From assembly GCF_022605725.1 (NCBI RefSeq), contig NC_065549.1, forward strand, positions 29,713,690 to 29,777,689: a stretch of 64,000 bases of DNA, read 5' to 3'. This document shows, in pieces, positions 26,220 to 36,754 of this stretch. Position 1 is the first letter of the stretch. The number at the start of each line of letters is the position of its first letter. This DNA comes from Anthonomus grandis grandis. Taxonomy: Eukaryota > Arthropoda > Insecta > Coleoptera > Curculionidae. Position numbers and translations under genes: made by a program. Under the pieces are notes generated by a model, which did no database searches, was not told where the DNA came from, and was given only the letters and a program-made list of their open reading frames with translations.

Positions 26220-26663
26220 TTATTTTTTTTTTTTGAGAGAAACAAATTAAAAAAGGTAAAACAAAATTAAAAGGTACAACAAAAATTAACGTAATTACAA
26301 ATAAAAGTCAAAGTTTTAAAAAAACTTAACCTTACACTACATAGCTGTGATGTTTACATGAAAAACAATGATTATGATAATAAAATTAACGAATAGTAAA
26401 AGGCACGACATCTAGTAAACGCAATTAAAACTAAGGTTTGAATATTGAAAGATAAATCTATAACGATAAAGGCGAATAAGCTCGAATTATTATTAAACGT
26501 CCACAGTACTATAGTAGCATGGGGAGCAGAGGTTATTTAAGAAAAGGGTAAATTAAGAAGAAAGGGGAGGTAATGTATGAATGATAAGTATTTTTTAAGA
26601 AGGATATTATTTATTTATTGGAAGTCGAAAGGTTGTATGTGCTTAAGGAGTTAAAAAATAGAT

Positions 26664-27521
26664 TGCTATTAGTCTATTTATTGATACAAACAAAATCTGG
26701 TGATTTTATGGCTTTATTAATTTCGAGGATTTCTAAAAGGTCCAACCTTAAGCCTTTCTGACAAACGTGAAGAACTTCTGTGTCTGCCTCCGGTACGAAC
26801 CTATGTCTAGCTTCGATGATATGGTTAGCGAAAGGTGAAGAAGTATTATTAATAAACTTATTTATGTTATTAGTTACAGACATTTCAGTCAGGATGAGAA
26901 CATTTAAGTCTGTAGACCCCTAATCTGTGGGTTGCAGGAATGTTATCTGTGGTGTTAACCAGGTGCTTAGATAAATAATTGTTAAAAGTATAATAGCACA
27001 CACATAATTGACTGTCAGAGAGTCTCAAAAAACGTTTGGCAACTTGATTGGATAATTTATCGAAATAAGTAATACTTCTATAAACAGAGGCTTTATTATC
27101 TTTACATGAGAGTTTTTTATTTAGCGATTTATTGAGGTGTTCAAAATAAATTTTAATAATGAGATTGTCAGGATATCCGTTGTTGCAAATTTGAAATATA
27201 GTTTTTAGTTTTTTTTCAAAAGTCATTTGAAGAAAGAGGAATATTAAAAAGTCTGTGAAAAAGTGAATTAAATGCTGCGAATTTTTGGTTGAAAGGATGG
27301 TTAGAAGAAAAAGAGATAACATTAAGATTTTTTGAAAAATCTTGTAGATCTTTTTTAAAACCGGTGAAAATAGTAAAAATATCGTCCACGTACCTAAACC
27401 AACATGTGATAAAACTTTTATATAAGTTGCTTTCTGATATTTTCTTCTCAACAAACAACATGAAATCTTCTGCCAGCAAAGAAGACAAATTAGAACCCAT
27501 GGCCAAACCTGTTTTCTGAAA
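26664..27521 (-). pseudogene. Penelope-like RT C-terminal half and GIY-YIG remnant
   Basis: Minus strand from 27521: F-Y-F-Q-K-T-G-L-A-M-G-S, then the active-site tract R-Y-V-D-D-I-F near 27400. The frame then shifts near 27230 into a stretch ending G-V-Y-R-L-K-C-S, the GIY half of a GIY-YIG endonuclease. A third frame (26883-26674) carries the endonuclease end with F-A-N-H-I-I-E-A-R-H-R-F and L-D-L-L-E-I-L-E-I. Roughly 25-30 residues spanning the YIG half and the catalytic Arg region appear lost between the last two pieces. Penelope-like elements retrotranspose by target-primed reverse transcription with this RT plus endonuclease. The element is dead. Its N-terminal half continues at 33472. 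Confidence 0.8.
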
Positions 27522-27528
27522 ATAGAAC
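27522..27528 (+). repeat. Target duplication ATAGAAC, left
   Basis: The 7 bp ATAGAAC here and at 33465-33471 flank the 5.9 kb insertion. Removing the insertion and one copy rejoins the Penelope RT frame (N-K-K-F-Y continuing into F-Q-K-T-G). Confidence 0.85.
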
Positions 27529-27545
27529 CGTTGATTGAATATTTG

Positions 27546-28379
27546 GGAAGATAAGCAATTTTGTGTTTAAAAATGTACCTGGTCGACTATCGATTGCCGT
27601 TTAGTTTCGTCCAACGTGTAGTGCCACCGAAACAAATAATTAATTACTTAACAAAATATGTTTTTGAGACAAAAATTAATAAAAATTTATGAAAAGCTAT
27701 TTTTTACAAAATTACCAACAAAGTTTAATACAAGTTATAATTCCAACAACAAACATGATGTTTTCTCCATTTTGTATTCAAGAGGGTCAAGTTTTTAAAT
27801 AAAAAAATACTAAAAACTAATTTACAAAAAATATGTGGGACAAATTTTCAGATATAACTAGGTTTCACGTAAATATAAAGAACAATTGAAATAATTCATA
27901 AGACTTGATATCTACGGTAATACATATAATTTCTTAGTCAATAATTTTTTGTAAAAAGTAATAACATATTTTGTCATATGACTCAATACCTGAAAAACTG
28001 TGCAGCGTAGTGAGATCTGTAAAGTACGCCTTTTTTGGATGAAAAATGTTGAAAAATAAATACCTTTAACTGAAATTAAAAACAAATTAAACACAAAAAA
28101 AAGATAAAAGGGGTTTTGAGTGAGTATGTTAATAGCACTCGATAAAATATGGAAAATAGGCCATATTTTAAGTTGCGATACAGGCAAATCCTAAATTACC
28201 AGTTGTTATAGTTTACTTTTATAATAAGCTAAACTATTTTATTATAAGCTCTTGAAAAATGCTTTCTAATGATGCTATAGAAAGCCATATTTTAGAAAAT
28301 TTTTCTCTGTTTATCAAGGAAACCACATTTTTGCTATTTTTTATTATTATTTACTTAAATGTTCAAAAGGAATCAAATA
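27546..28379. other. Interior of the 5.9 kb insertion, nothing recognised
   Basis: AT-rich. The minus frame at 27912-28187 shows no recognised motif. Confidence 0.4.
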
Positions 28380-29115
28380 TCCAATATAGAATATATTCAA
28401 ATACACTGGCATGAATCAATTAAAAAGGTACTTAAATTTCATAAGTTATATCCCTATAAACTATAAATACGGCAAGAAGTTAAAATTAGTTCAAGTAATG
28501 AATTTATATAGGTATTGAAAAGAACAGGTCCCATTATATTCCTGTAAAGAACGCCGATTTTAATTATTTTTGGGGAACTTAAGTTGTTATTTTTAGTCTA
28601 TTGCTTTCTTAAAAATAAATAACTTTCAACGACTTCCAACCAACACAATGCCTCCCACTCCATAGTGTTCAAGAACATCAAGGAAAAACCACTATCACCT
28701 TTTCATGATCGTCAAGGCCCTTGGCGATCTCTGAGATAAGCCACTATATAGTATCGGTGGTCCCTTTTCATAAGATTTTAGCTTCCTTGAAAAAAAATAT
28801 CAGTCTATCCTTTAATGCTTTTTAAAATATTTTGGCTAGATTATTAACTAGGGTAATTGATCGATAATTTTGAATTTTATTTTGTGATTCGGTCTTATAA
28901 ATTGGAGTTATTAAGGAGATCTTAAATTCTTCTGGTACCTTTCCCATTTTAAAGATTGGATTAGAATGTGTTGTGAGGGTTCTTTGACTGACACTGGTTT
29001 TAAAAACATAGACAAGTTGGGACTTTGGTTTGAATCAAATCTTTGTGGTAGCAAGGGCACTTTTTTTCTAGTTCTATGCTGACATCCACAAAGTATTTGT
29101 TGCAAATGTTTGCCA
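28380..29115 (-). pseudogene. Decayed Jockey/CR1-type LINE RT fragment
   Basis: Minus strand. A linker near 29100-28950 ends in a basic segment. The RT fingers read P-E-E-F-K-I-S-L-I-T-P-I-Y-K near 28935-28895, then N-Y-R-S-I-T-L-V-N-N-L-A-K-I-F near 28860-28815. A later block near 28560-28500 reads G-P-V-L-F-N-T-Y-I-N, the G-P-L-L-F segment that precedes the active site. The Y-x-D-D itself is not seen. Stops and frameshifts are frequent. Confidence 0.6.
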
Positions 29116-29493
29116 TCACTATAGGATCATTAAAAGATTGGTCTTGTTCATCCTTAATAACCAATGTATTGCTTTTTTGCCCTTGCGTTTACCAGTTATA
29201 TTATTTATCATTTTTCATACTTTTTTCGTATCATTCTTGTTACTATTTATTTTGTTTTTGTAAAATGTATACTTTGTTATAATCATTAGTTTATTTAAAT
29301 GATTTCTATAAGCTTTTAGCTTTGTAAGTATTATATAATTCATGATCGTAATGTTTTTGTAGGTTCTTCTGCAGTCTATCCCTATTTAACTCGAAAAATT
29401 CATCTATTATCCCAAAGATGCTGGTCATACACTTTTATCAAAGGTAAAAACACAAAATCTACAGCATCACAGAAACATTTAATAAAATGACAA
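29116..29493. other. No gene recognised; probable 5' side of a hammerhead repeat
   Basis: The segment 29440-29493 resembles the outer arm of the 57507 element (shared 'taaaaacacaaa'), so the repeat containing motif 4 probably starts there. Nothing else seen. Confidence 0.4.
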
Positions 29494-29532
29494 AGGTTAC
29501 ATGTTTCGCTCGACTAGAGCATCATCAGACCT
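29494..29532 (-). ncRNA. Hammerhead ribozyme motif 4 (solitary)
   Basis: Minus strand: stem I AGGT, CTGATGA, stem II GCTC/GAGC, GAAA, 2 bp stem III AC-AT-GT with loop AT, GTA cleavage triplet, stem I ACCT. Complete core. No inverted partner was found within 2 kb, unlike motifs 1-3. Confidence 0.7.
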
Positions 29533-31564
29533 ATAATAATTAAGATGATAAAAATAAAATATAAAACCCGAAAAAAGGAAAATTCAACGAAAACTTCCTA
29601 TAACATACCCAAACACCTAACATATAAAATAAACAAAGCTTACAATAAAGTGGCACTATCTATATACAAAGAACTCAACTAAACAATCAAATCACCTTAT
29701 ATGATTCTGCTTATCATTATTTTTGACTTATCTAACTTATAGTGATTGGCAACCAGATTTAACACATTTTTAATTAGAATTAAGAGCGCACCATTTATAT
29801 TAAAATCCCCTCCAGTATGTGCCCTTATATCATAATATAATCTTCAATATTAAAGCATTCACAAGATATTAATTTAAAACACTGAGTTACAATAAACACA
29901 TCACAAAAATTCAATTTTGCTTGTTCAAATAAAAGTAATAATTTATCAAAATTTTCTTGGTGAATCCTGATTAGTTGGAGGGGTAGGGTTTTCTCGAATC
30001 CCCAACATCCAAGGAAGGTGCAACACTTAATGTTACACCACGTAGAACCGCGTAAGTGAATCTACTATTGACTTCGAAGGACCACAACCATAGGTTAAAA
30101 TTTATCCTAGGAAAGGCAAGAGTTACATTAAAACACACATAAGGGTTACTTCTTTAATATTGTAAAAAAAAAAACGTTTTTTACACAGCACTACTTCAAA
30201 TGCATAATACTTCACAATAATATATAATTAACCCAACACTTACATAGCTACTAAAGACTTCCTTTGCGTCCTTTGCGTAATCGTTAAGCACGATTTGTAC
30301 TGATTAGTGAATAGCGTATTTGGTGCAATTGTTTAATTGTGACTTCGACAGTGTTGTGGTTTTTACAACACTAGTTATTACTTAAAGACAATAAAATTAA
30401 TAAATTGATTTTCTTAAATAAGTAAAAGAAAGAAAAACAGAAAGTGGCTCTCATAGAAAATTGAGAAACAATTTTTGTAAGACCTCGGTTTAGTTCTTAT
30501 CTACAAGAAATTAGTAGTTTTTGGTAAGGTTTATAATTAGATTTTTTTAAAGATTTGCTAATAAGGTTTTGAGTTTTCCATTTCCGGTTATTATAAAGCA
30601 GATTCTTAATTAATCACTGTAAATATTTAACAAGTTGCTATGGATATAGGTTTAGTTTATTTATTTTTGTTTTATCTAATTATATTTTATAAATTGTATT
30701 ATAAATATTACAAATAATTATGAATTCATTAAATGATTTTATTGTTTTGACATAAGTTTAAAAAATGGTCTGATGATCTTATTAGCGAAAATACATTATT
30801 TGATTTAATAATTTTTAATGAATTTTATATATTTCTTTCTTATCGCTTATTTCTGATTTATCCTTTTCCAAAATAATATATACAATTGTTTTCACATTTC
30901 GTTTTCTCTATTAAGATTTTTGCGATATATCCAGAAACATTACATTAGAACACGGTGCCAAACTTATAATATTTTTAGATTGGAAGAAGCTTTATATTGC
31001 TTGTAGATGCAATTTCGGAATATTAATAAGTTACATTTTTATTAGCTTCAATATCTGAAATTAAAAATTTACTGGTCTGACTGTCATCCAATTGTGAAAA
31101 CTTTTGGAAATATTATTCTTATTACAGAAAATAAATTCTCTAGGAGATCTCGATTAAGGTGCCTAATTAAAATAGATTTACAATGAAAGAAGTTCGTTAA
31201 ATATTCAAGTAAAACAATGACTACATTAAGGATTTAAATAAATTCTTAAATGCAGTGAATATTTTTTTAACAACTTTTAAATACTTCAGTTGAGCGAAAA
31301 TAATTAAAACCAAATTTACAAAAAATAAGAGCTTAAATCTGAATTACTTTAAACAATCCATGATCAATAAATCTTTAATAACATGAATTGACTGGAATAA
31401 GTATAATTCATACTTTATAAAACTACATTTGAGGTATCGATCTAATACTTATATTTTATATAATTTGCTTTTGTGAATCTATATTTTTTTTTTAAATCAA
31501 ATTAGATCAGAAATAAGCTACCTAAAAAATAATATTTAACTGATATTATTACAATTTTCGAAAC
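29533..31564. other. No gene recognised
   Basis: AT-rich apart from a more GC-rich patch at 29960-30110. Its minus strand gives a short coding-like run near 29900-29990 with no known motif. Confidence 0.4.
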
Positions 31565-31578
31565 TCCTTTTTTTAAAC
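31565..31578 (+). repeat. Target duplication of hammerhead element 2, left
   Basis: The 14 bp TCCTTTTTTTAAAC recurs exactly at 32137-32150. Confidence 0.75.
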
Positions 31579-31635
31579 CAAAGGGTAACTAAAATTGTTT
31601 CTGTCATCCTCCACTAAATTTATTTAAAAATCATC

Positions 31636-31680
31636 TATCCTACATGTTTCGGACATATAAGATGTCCATCTTCAGAGATA
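31636..31680 (-). ncRNA. Hammerhead ribozyme motif 2L
   Basis: Minus strand: TATCT, CTGAAGA (the seventh core position is free in hammerheads), stem II GGACAT/ATGTCC, GAAA, 2 bp stem III AC-AT-GT, GTA, GGATA. Stem I pairs over 5 bp with one G-U. Confidence 0.75.
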
Positions 31681-32000
31681 TACAATGAGGGTTTTCGTCA
31701 CAACATATAACCAGCTATCGTGGTACTGGTTATATGTTGTGACGACTGACTGGCAAGGTCAAAAGTTAAAGTCACCAACAATAAATAAAAGTGCATATTA
31801 AGATGCATGAGAAGGGACTAAGCAGGGTCTATACAAACATTAAAATCACATAATTACAAAACTAGGTCATAAAAATAATTGTTATGTCAACAAGAACTAA
31901 GAACAAAAGAAATATGTAAATAAAGTAATATAAGTAAATAAAGAAATATTGATAGTAGCACGATAGCTGGTTATATGTTGTGACGAAAACCCTCATTGTA

Positions 32001-32045
32001 TATCCCTGAAGATGGACATCTTATATGTCCGAAACATGTAGGATA
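32001..32045 (+). ncRNA. Hammerhead ribozyme motif 2R
   Basis: Plus strand: TATCC, CTGAAGA, stem II GGACAT/ATGTCC, GAAA, 2 bp stem III, GTA, GGATA. Stems I and II pair perfectly. Predicted cleavage after 32040. This is one of the best-preserved motifs in the window. Confidence 0.8.
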
Positions 32046-32136
32046 GATGATTTTTAAATAAATTTAGTGGGGGATGACAGAAACAATTTTAGTTACCCTT
32101 TGACTTATTAACTCCACTGCAACTACTTCTTCAACA

Positions 32137-32150
32137 TCCTTTTTTTAAAC
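32137..32150 (+). repeat. Target duplication of hammerhead element 2, right
   Basis: Second copy of TCCTTTTTTTAAAC. Confidence 0.75.
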
Positions 32151-32870
32151 TAATTAAATGAATGGCACTGCTCTGTAAAGGCTAAGTATCTAAAAGAAAA
32201 TTTGAAACAAAATAGCTTGTATTAATAGATTAAATTGAATTCAATATTTATAACAACATGTGAAAATTCTATATCAAATTAACCTCTATTTAGTAAAAAA
32301 AAAGAAATTTTATACAAAACTTTATGAGATACCACATTTTGTACAACATTTATTTTTTCTTAGTAGTTTTGTTTGGTATGTTCTTAAGTAAATATCATTT
32401 TTCAAAAAATTATTTTCGCATATCCATTATTTTTTAGCAGTGTAGGGAACATACTACTACAAATATCAATAAAATATCCATATTTCCATGGGTTTGAATC
32501 CACTCAAAGGGTATTTGATTTAGAACCTGTGATTGAAATAAACTTACTTTATTCTTTTTGCTTCTTTTTATTATGAAGTTCTGTAAAAACAATACTTATT
32601 TTGATTTGTTGCCAGCATAACTGTGTATATTGTATGCACGAGAAGCAGCTTTTAACTATACTACTAGAGAAAATAAATAAAAAAAATGTCTACAAAAAAA
32701 TTTAAATAATCTTTCATAGTAGACCTGTTGAAAACATTAATACGTATCAGCTGAAAGCGCCCGAGTTTTCACGGCAGATGATGCAAAGCAGACAGACAGT
32801 GACTGTTTGCACATGCCTTTGGTAAAATTTTCAGGTTGACTTAGATCGACGCGACGGTGTCGCCATCCCA
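32151..32870. other. No gene recognised
   Basis: AT-rich. The minus frame 32737-32988 is probably a shadow of the neighbouring LINE remnant. Confidence 0.4.
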
Positions 32871-33300
32871 TTGTCGAGTACATTTGAACGTACATTTTCA
32901 TCCATAAGGTTGCGCATCTTCTCAAATATTCAGTTACGCCTCCCCCACTTGGGTAGACATCCAGCCCCGCCACATGCAGAGACTCCAAGTAGTGGAAAAC
33001 AGGGCTCTCCGGATTATGTCAGGCGCACTATGATACGTACGCAAAACTACCATCCAGCGAGATCTTCAAGCTCAACCCTTGGTAGATCACCTGACGAAGT
33101 TGAAGGACAAGTACCTGCTCTGGAGCACCGCAACCCCTTGATTCGGATCTCTCACTCCATACAAGCCCCCCTTCCAACGCTCCGTATCACCTCCGGCAAC
33201 AGGATTGATCCCCTGCTCCGACAAGGTCAGCAAACCATCCTCACAACGGTCAGTCAGTCCAGGACCCCCAAGATGCGGCAGCCATAGTATTAGTATTGTG
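32871..33300 (+). pseudogene. Jockey-type LINE, ORF2 C-terminal fragment
   Basis: More GC-rich than its surroundings. One frame gives R-L-Q-V-V-E-N-R-A-L-R-I-M-S-G near 32970-33025, followed by Y-V-R-K-T-T-I-Q-R-D-L and L-V-D-H-L-T-K-L near 33030-33105. This is the usual ORF2 tail of Jockey-type LINEs after the RT thumb. An in-frame stop breaks it. The non-coding tail to about 33440 ends in AT-rich sequence against the right TIR of the 5.9 kb insertion. Confidence 0.6.
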
Positions 33301-33464
33301 TTTTTTTGTACATATTTATTAGTATTAGTTTTAGTCCGCCTTAGCTTTTAAGACCTATTGTTATATAGAATAAGATATAATTAGTTAAGTATATATAAAA
33401 ATGTATATTTTAATCTAGATAAATAAATGTGTGTTTCAAAGTAAAATCAAATATTCAATCAACG

Positions 33465-33471
33465 ATAGAAC
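33465..33471 (+). repeat. Target duplication ATAGAAC, right
   Basis: Partner of 27522-27528. Confidence 0.85.
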
Positions 33472-34225
33472 TTTTTATTAATTTGGAAGAAGTTTTGTTT
33501 TAAAACGATATCTATAAGGGAACAAATTCCTAAGATAATATGGATAGGTAGATTAGAATTTAAGAACAATAAATCTCGTATATGGGATAAGCATTCATCG
33601 GGAGAGATACTTGGGAATAGATTAGAAACGTCAAAGGATACAAGGAAGGAGTTTGGAGGTATAATAATATTAGACAAGTTCGTTCTGTGCTAGTTGAAAG
33701 GAGTTTTAAATTGAAAAAGCAGGTTAATTGGGATAAAATTGATGTTAACCAGAAAAAAAGTTTTGATGCAGGGGAATTTCTATAAGAAACTATGGGCCTT
33801 ATAGGACAGTTCTCTCTATGAATCTTAGGAAGGCAATAAAGTAACGGAGTGACGAGGTTCATGGGAATTAGTTTATAACGTTGTATAGAAAAATCTTCAA
33901 AAGTGAACTACAAATTCTAAATAGTTGTTTAATATGGTGAACGTACCTAGAGGTTGGGTTATTAGATAAAATTTGAAATTCATCAAAGTTTAAAAATTCA
34001 TTAGTTTTATGGTAATAGTCGCATCTGGGCATAATCATAATACAATTCCCCTTATCAATCGGCCTGAGTTAAAATAAGGTCGTTTTTTTTGTATTTTAAT
34101 GTTTAGATCTTTAAGTTTCTTGTTATGTTTGAAAAAATCATCCGGAGTAGAGCGTGAGATTTAAATTATATTCGAATAATAGATAACAGTAATAGAGCGA
34201 GATATGACTATTTTTTTAAAAACAA
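33472..34225 (-). pseudogene. Penelope-like RT N-terminal half
   Basis: Minus strand. A leading frame near 34085-33890 reads C-I-M-I-M-P-R-C-D-Y-Y and then a helical stretch. Next come L-Y-C-L-P-K-I-H-R and C-P-I-R-P-I-V-S-Y near 33840-33775, the fingers motif of Penelope RTs. Then F-L-V-S-F-D-V-S-N-L-F near 33645-33610 carries the first catalytic Asp. The piece ends at N-K-K-F-Y where the 5.9 kb element inserted; the rest of the protein is at 27521-26664. Two frameshifts are visible. Confidence 0.8.
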
Positions 34226-34441
34226 TACATCACAAAAATATTAAAAATAATTTACAGTACATCAAATGAAGTTTAAAAATTAAATTGTAGTCAAATCTGA
34301 CAATCGAGGTTGTTTCTTAGACATTCGTTGTTAAACCATATTTTCTGGGCAGTTATGATATGAGCTAAGTCTTGTAGATATATACTTGGTATGCTAGAAA
34401 AGCAGATTTATTTGTTAGTAGAAGTCCATTCTTGAAGTGAA
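34226..34441 (-). other. Penelope 5' untranslated region
   Basis: Lies between the RT frame and terminal repeat b. The segment 34417-34441 recurs inverted at the right edge of the composite (about 37570-37596). Confidence 0.5.
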
Positions 34442-34549
34442 TATAGCGGGTTGGGAAGGGCGGGAAGACTTTTCCCCACAAATGAAAATGCCAATCTTTT
34501 TGTCAAGAGCTATAGATTTCGATGAGTTCACTCATCATCATCAGACTCT
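34442..34549 (-). repeat. Penelope terminal repeat b
   Basis: Copy of 26113-26219 in the same orientation, carrying the better-preserved hammerhead. Confidence 0.75.
34506..34549 (-). ncRNA. Hammerhead motif in terminal repeat b
   Basis: Minus strand: AGAGT, CTGATGA, stem II GATGAG-TGAA-CTCATC (perfect), GAAA, 2 bp stem III AT-CT-AT, ATA, then GCTCT closing stem I (last pair U-G). The two repeats differ in stems I and II and in the stem III loop, yet the core is unchanged in both. Confidence 0.8.
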
Positions 34550-34624
34550 TTTTTTTTGTAATGTGTGCTTGAGAATTGAAACGAGAGTAAAAGGACCCAT
34601 AATACCAAACTAATAGATAATATA

Positions 34625-35162
34625 ATTAATAATAAGCAAATTTATTAATAATACTTCTTCATGTTTCGCCAACCTTATTATCGAGGCTAGACATAGGTTC
34701 GTACCGAAGGCAGACACAAAAGTTCTTCATGTTTGTCAGAAAGGCTTGTTTGGCAAGGATCTCTAAAAGTTGGATCTTTTAGAGATCCTTGAAATTAGTA
34801 AAACCGTAAAATCACTAAATTTTATTTGTGTCAATGAACAGACTTAGATTGATAGCAATCTATTTTTTAACTCCTTAAGCACACACAACCTTCCGACTTC
34901 CAATAAATAAATAATATCCTTCTTAAGAAATACTTATCATTCCTTCTTCTCATACTTACCTTCTCCCCTCCCTTTCTTCTTAATTTACCTTTTTCATAAA
35001 TAACCTCTGCTCCCCGCGCTACTATAGTACTCTGTCGACGTTCAATAATAATTCGAGCTTATTCGTGATTGATTTATCTTTCAATGTTCAGACGTTAATT
35101 TTAACTGCGTTTACTAGATGTCGCACCTTTTACTATTTGTTCATTTTATTATTATAATTATT
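34625..35162 (+). pseudogene. Second Penelope copy, endonuclease end and 3' region
   Basis: Plus-strand sequence homologous to 26300-26860 (which reads minus). It opens with N-N-T-S-S-x-F-A-N-L-I-I-E-A-R-H-R-F and C-Q-K-G-L, then L-D-L-L-E-I-L-E-I, followed by a shared 3' untranslated region. A short duplicated word around 34756-34790 forms a hairpin ('ggatctctaaaag'/'cttttagagatcc'). The copy is truncated at its 5' side near 34625 and interrupted at 35162 by a Harbinger element, resuming at 37415. Confidence 0.7.
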
Positions 35163-35588
35163 AGGTTTGTTCCAGTAGAAGTTTGACCAATACACAAACG
35201 GTCCAGAATCTGCGCAGACGAAAGTACGCTAGCAAAACTAATCCGGGATTCGGACTGCCTGTCAGCTGTCAGCTCTAGCAACAACAAAATTCAGTTTGGA
35301 AATTGGTTTCAAACCACTGAAAGTAGTCCGTAGAATTTCATAGGGATTTCAGTTTGGTACATGCGCAAGGTATATGTCAAGACTCTGTTTTCTTTTTTTG
35401 TTTGTCATTTAGATAATCAATACGAAAGTATTAGGGCTGGTTTTAGAGTTAATTTACTTCTGTATTTATTAAATATCCAAAGGTAGGTATATAAAAAATT
35501 CAATAAAATTCTGTGTAATTTTATATTATATATTGGGTATATAAAAATATCCTAATTTTTATTATTACGGGTTTTAAGAGGATCCAAA

Positions 35589-36698
35589 ATGTCATCAAAT
35601 TTTTCAAGTTTGGATTTAAATCATGGAATTGATTCTAATATATCGAGTGATGATAAACTAGTAGATATCCTGTTCCAAGGCCATAGGAGACCAAAAAACG
35701 AAGGCTACCTCGAAGTTACAGTACCACTGTACAATAACCAGGACTTTGTTGAGCATTTTTGAGTTAGCAGACAAGTGGCTCAAGATATTGGCCATAGGTT
35801 TAAAAAAAGTGAGTTTTTTAAGTCACATCTGGTGGAAATGGCAAGCTATCAGCCTACATAATTTTTGTGGTTTGCTGGTCATGAAGCTTCTTCATTCATG
35901 GATGTTGGAGATAGATTTGACATCTTAATTAGCTGCCTTTTTTACGTCCTTAAAAGGATGATACATTTCCTAAGTAGAATGTCACCAACTGGCCATCTGA
36001 TCTTGAAAAGACAACTATTGAACAACATTTCAGAGAAAATGGATTCCCAAGGGCCATTGGGGCTATTGATGGTACTCATATAAAGATTAGAATGATAAAT
36101 AAGAATTAAGAATGATACAGACTCATATTTAAATAGAAAGAATTTTTACTCCATCCAGGTCAGTTAAATAAGTTAAATACATATTTATAGATTTTACTAA
36201 GTTTTTCCACTTAAACCTCTAGTATTTTTTGATTAATATAATTGTGGAATAAGAAGTCTGAAAATTCTATTTTTTGACCTAAACAACTATTTTCTTCACT
36301 CAGCCTTTTAAAATTATTTTTATATGCAAGTGGTTTGTGATCATGATTTATTGATAAGAGTTATTTTTGTTGGATATCCTAGCTCTGTTTATGATAGCAG
36401 AGTTTTTTAAAAATTCTCTTCTATGTGCGGAATTGGTAGAGAGGTGTCAAGATTTTTATTTACTGGGAGACAGTAGCTAGCCCTGTTTAAGAAATCTTTT
36501 AACTTCATATAAGGATAGAGGAAACTTTACAGCCATGGAGAGAAACTTTAATTTAAAGCTATCAACAAATCGATATATAGTAAGCAAAATTGATAATATA
36601 GTGCACTTTATTCGGGCCTGCTGTCTGCCACACAATTTATCTCTAATGGGAAAAAATTTAATTGCTGAAGCTGAAAAAAACATAGTCGTTGAGGGGTA
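35589..36698 (+). pseudogene. Harbinger DDE transposase, broken
   Basis: Starts at ATG 35589 (M-S-S-N-F-S-S). An early stop lies near 35760 and several frameshifts follow. The core motif G-F-P-R-A-I-G-A-I-D-G-T-H-I near 36035-36085 is the classic HARBI1/PIF first catalytic Asp block. Y-L-N-R-K-N-F-Y-S follows near 36130. Further motifs are C-D-H-D-L-L near 36340, G-Y-P-x-S-V-x-D-S-R-V-F near 36370 and L-L-G-D-S near 36460. The end is N-I-V-H-F-I-R-A-C-C near 36595-36630. About 20 residues preceding N-I-V (the F-G-x-L-K region) are deleted. The frame ends in a hairpin at 36685-36721. Confidence 0.75.
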
Positions 36699-36721
36699 AA
36701 CTACCTTTACCCCTCAACGAC
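36685..36721. repeat. Perfect 16 bp hairpin
   Basis: GTCGTTGAGGGGTAAA, 5 nt loop, then its exact complement. The left arm contains the transposase stop codon. It may be a convergent terminator-like structure between the two ORFs or an inverted micro-duplication. Confidence 0.85.
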
Positions 36722-36754
36722 GTCGGCCAAGATGACGATAAACAAGATATTAAT

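Larger units (their letters stand above)
31579..32136. mobile_element. Inverted-hammerhead element 2
   Basis: The left arm (31579-31720) starts directly after the 14 bp target duplication. The right arm (31961-32102) is its near-perfect inverted copy. A 34 bp unpaired tail (32103-32136) precedes the second duplication. The 240 bp loop is non-coding. It holds an extra copy of the inner arm end (31723-31745), making a local 18 bp hairpin. Each arm holds a hammerhead facing outward. This asymmetric form, with one end lacking the inverted partner, is shared with the 57507 element. Confidence 0.75.
27529..33464. mobile_element. 5.9 kb TIR insertion within the Penelope RT
   Basis: Starts CGTTGATTGAATATTTG and ends with the exact 17 bp complement, flanked by the 7 bp ATAGAAC. 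No transposase was recognised inside. The contents are a minus-strand LINE RT fragment (28380-29115), a solitary hammerhead (29494-29532), an inverted-hammerhead element (31579-32136) and a plus-strand LINE C-terminal fragment (32871-33300). It may be a non-autonomous DNA transposon that collected later insertions. A 7 bp duplication fits few named superfamilies. The same termini occur on the 7222-8449 element. Confidence 0.7.

Noticed and set aside
29900..29995. Coding-like run on the minus strand
   Set aside because: Open only briefly and no known motif; not enough to call a gene or transposon fragment.
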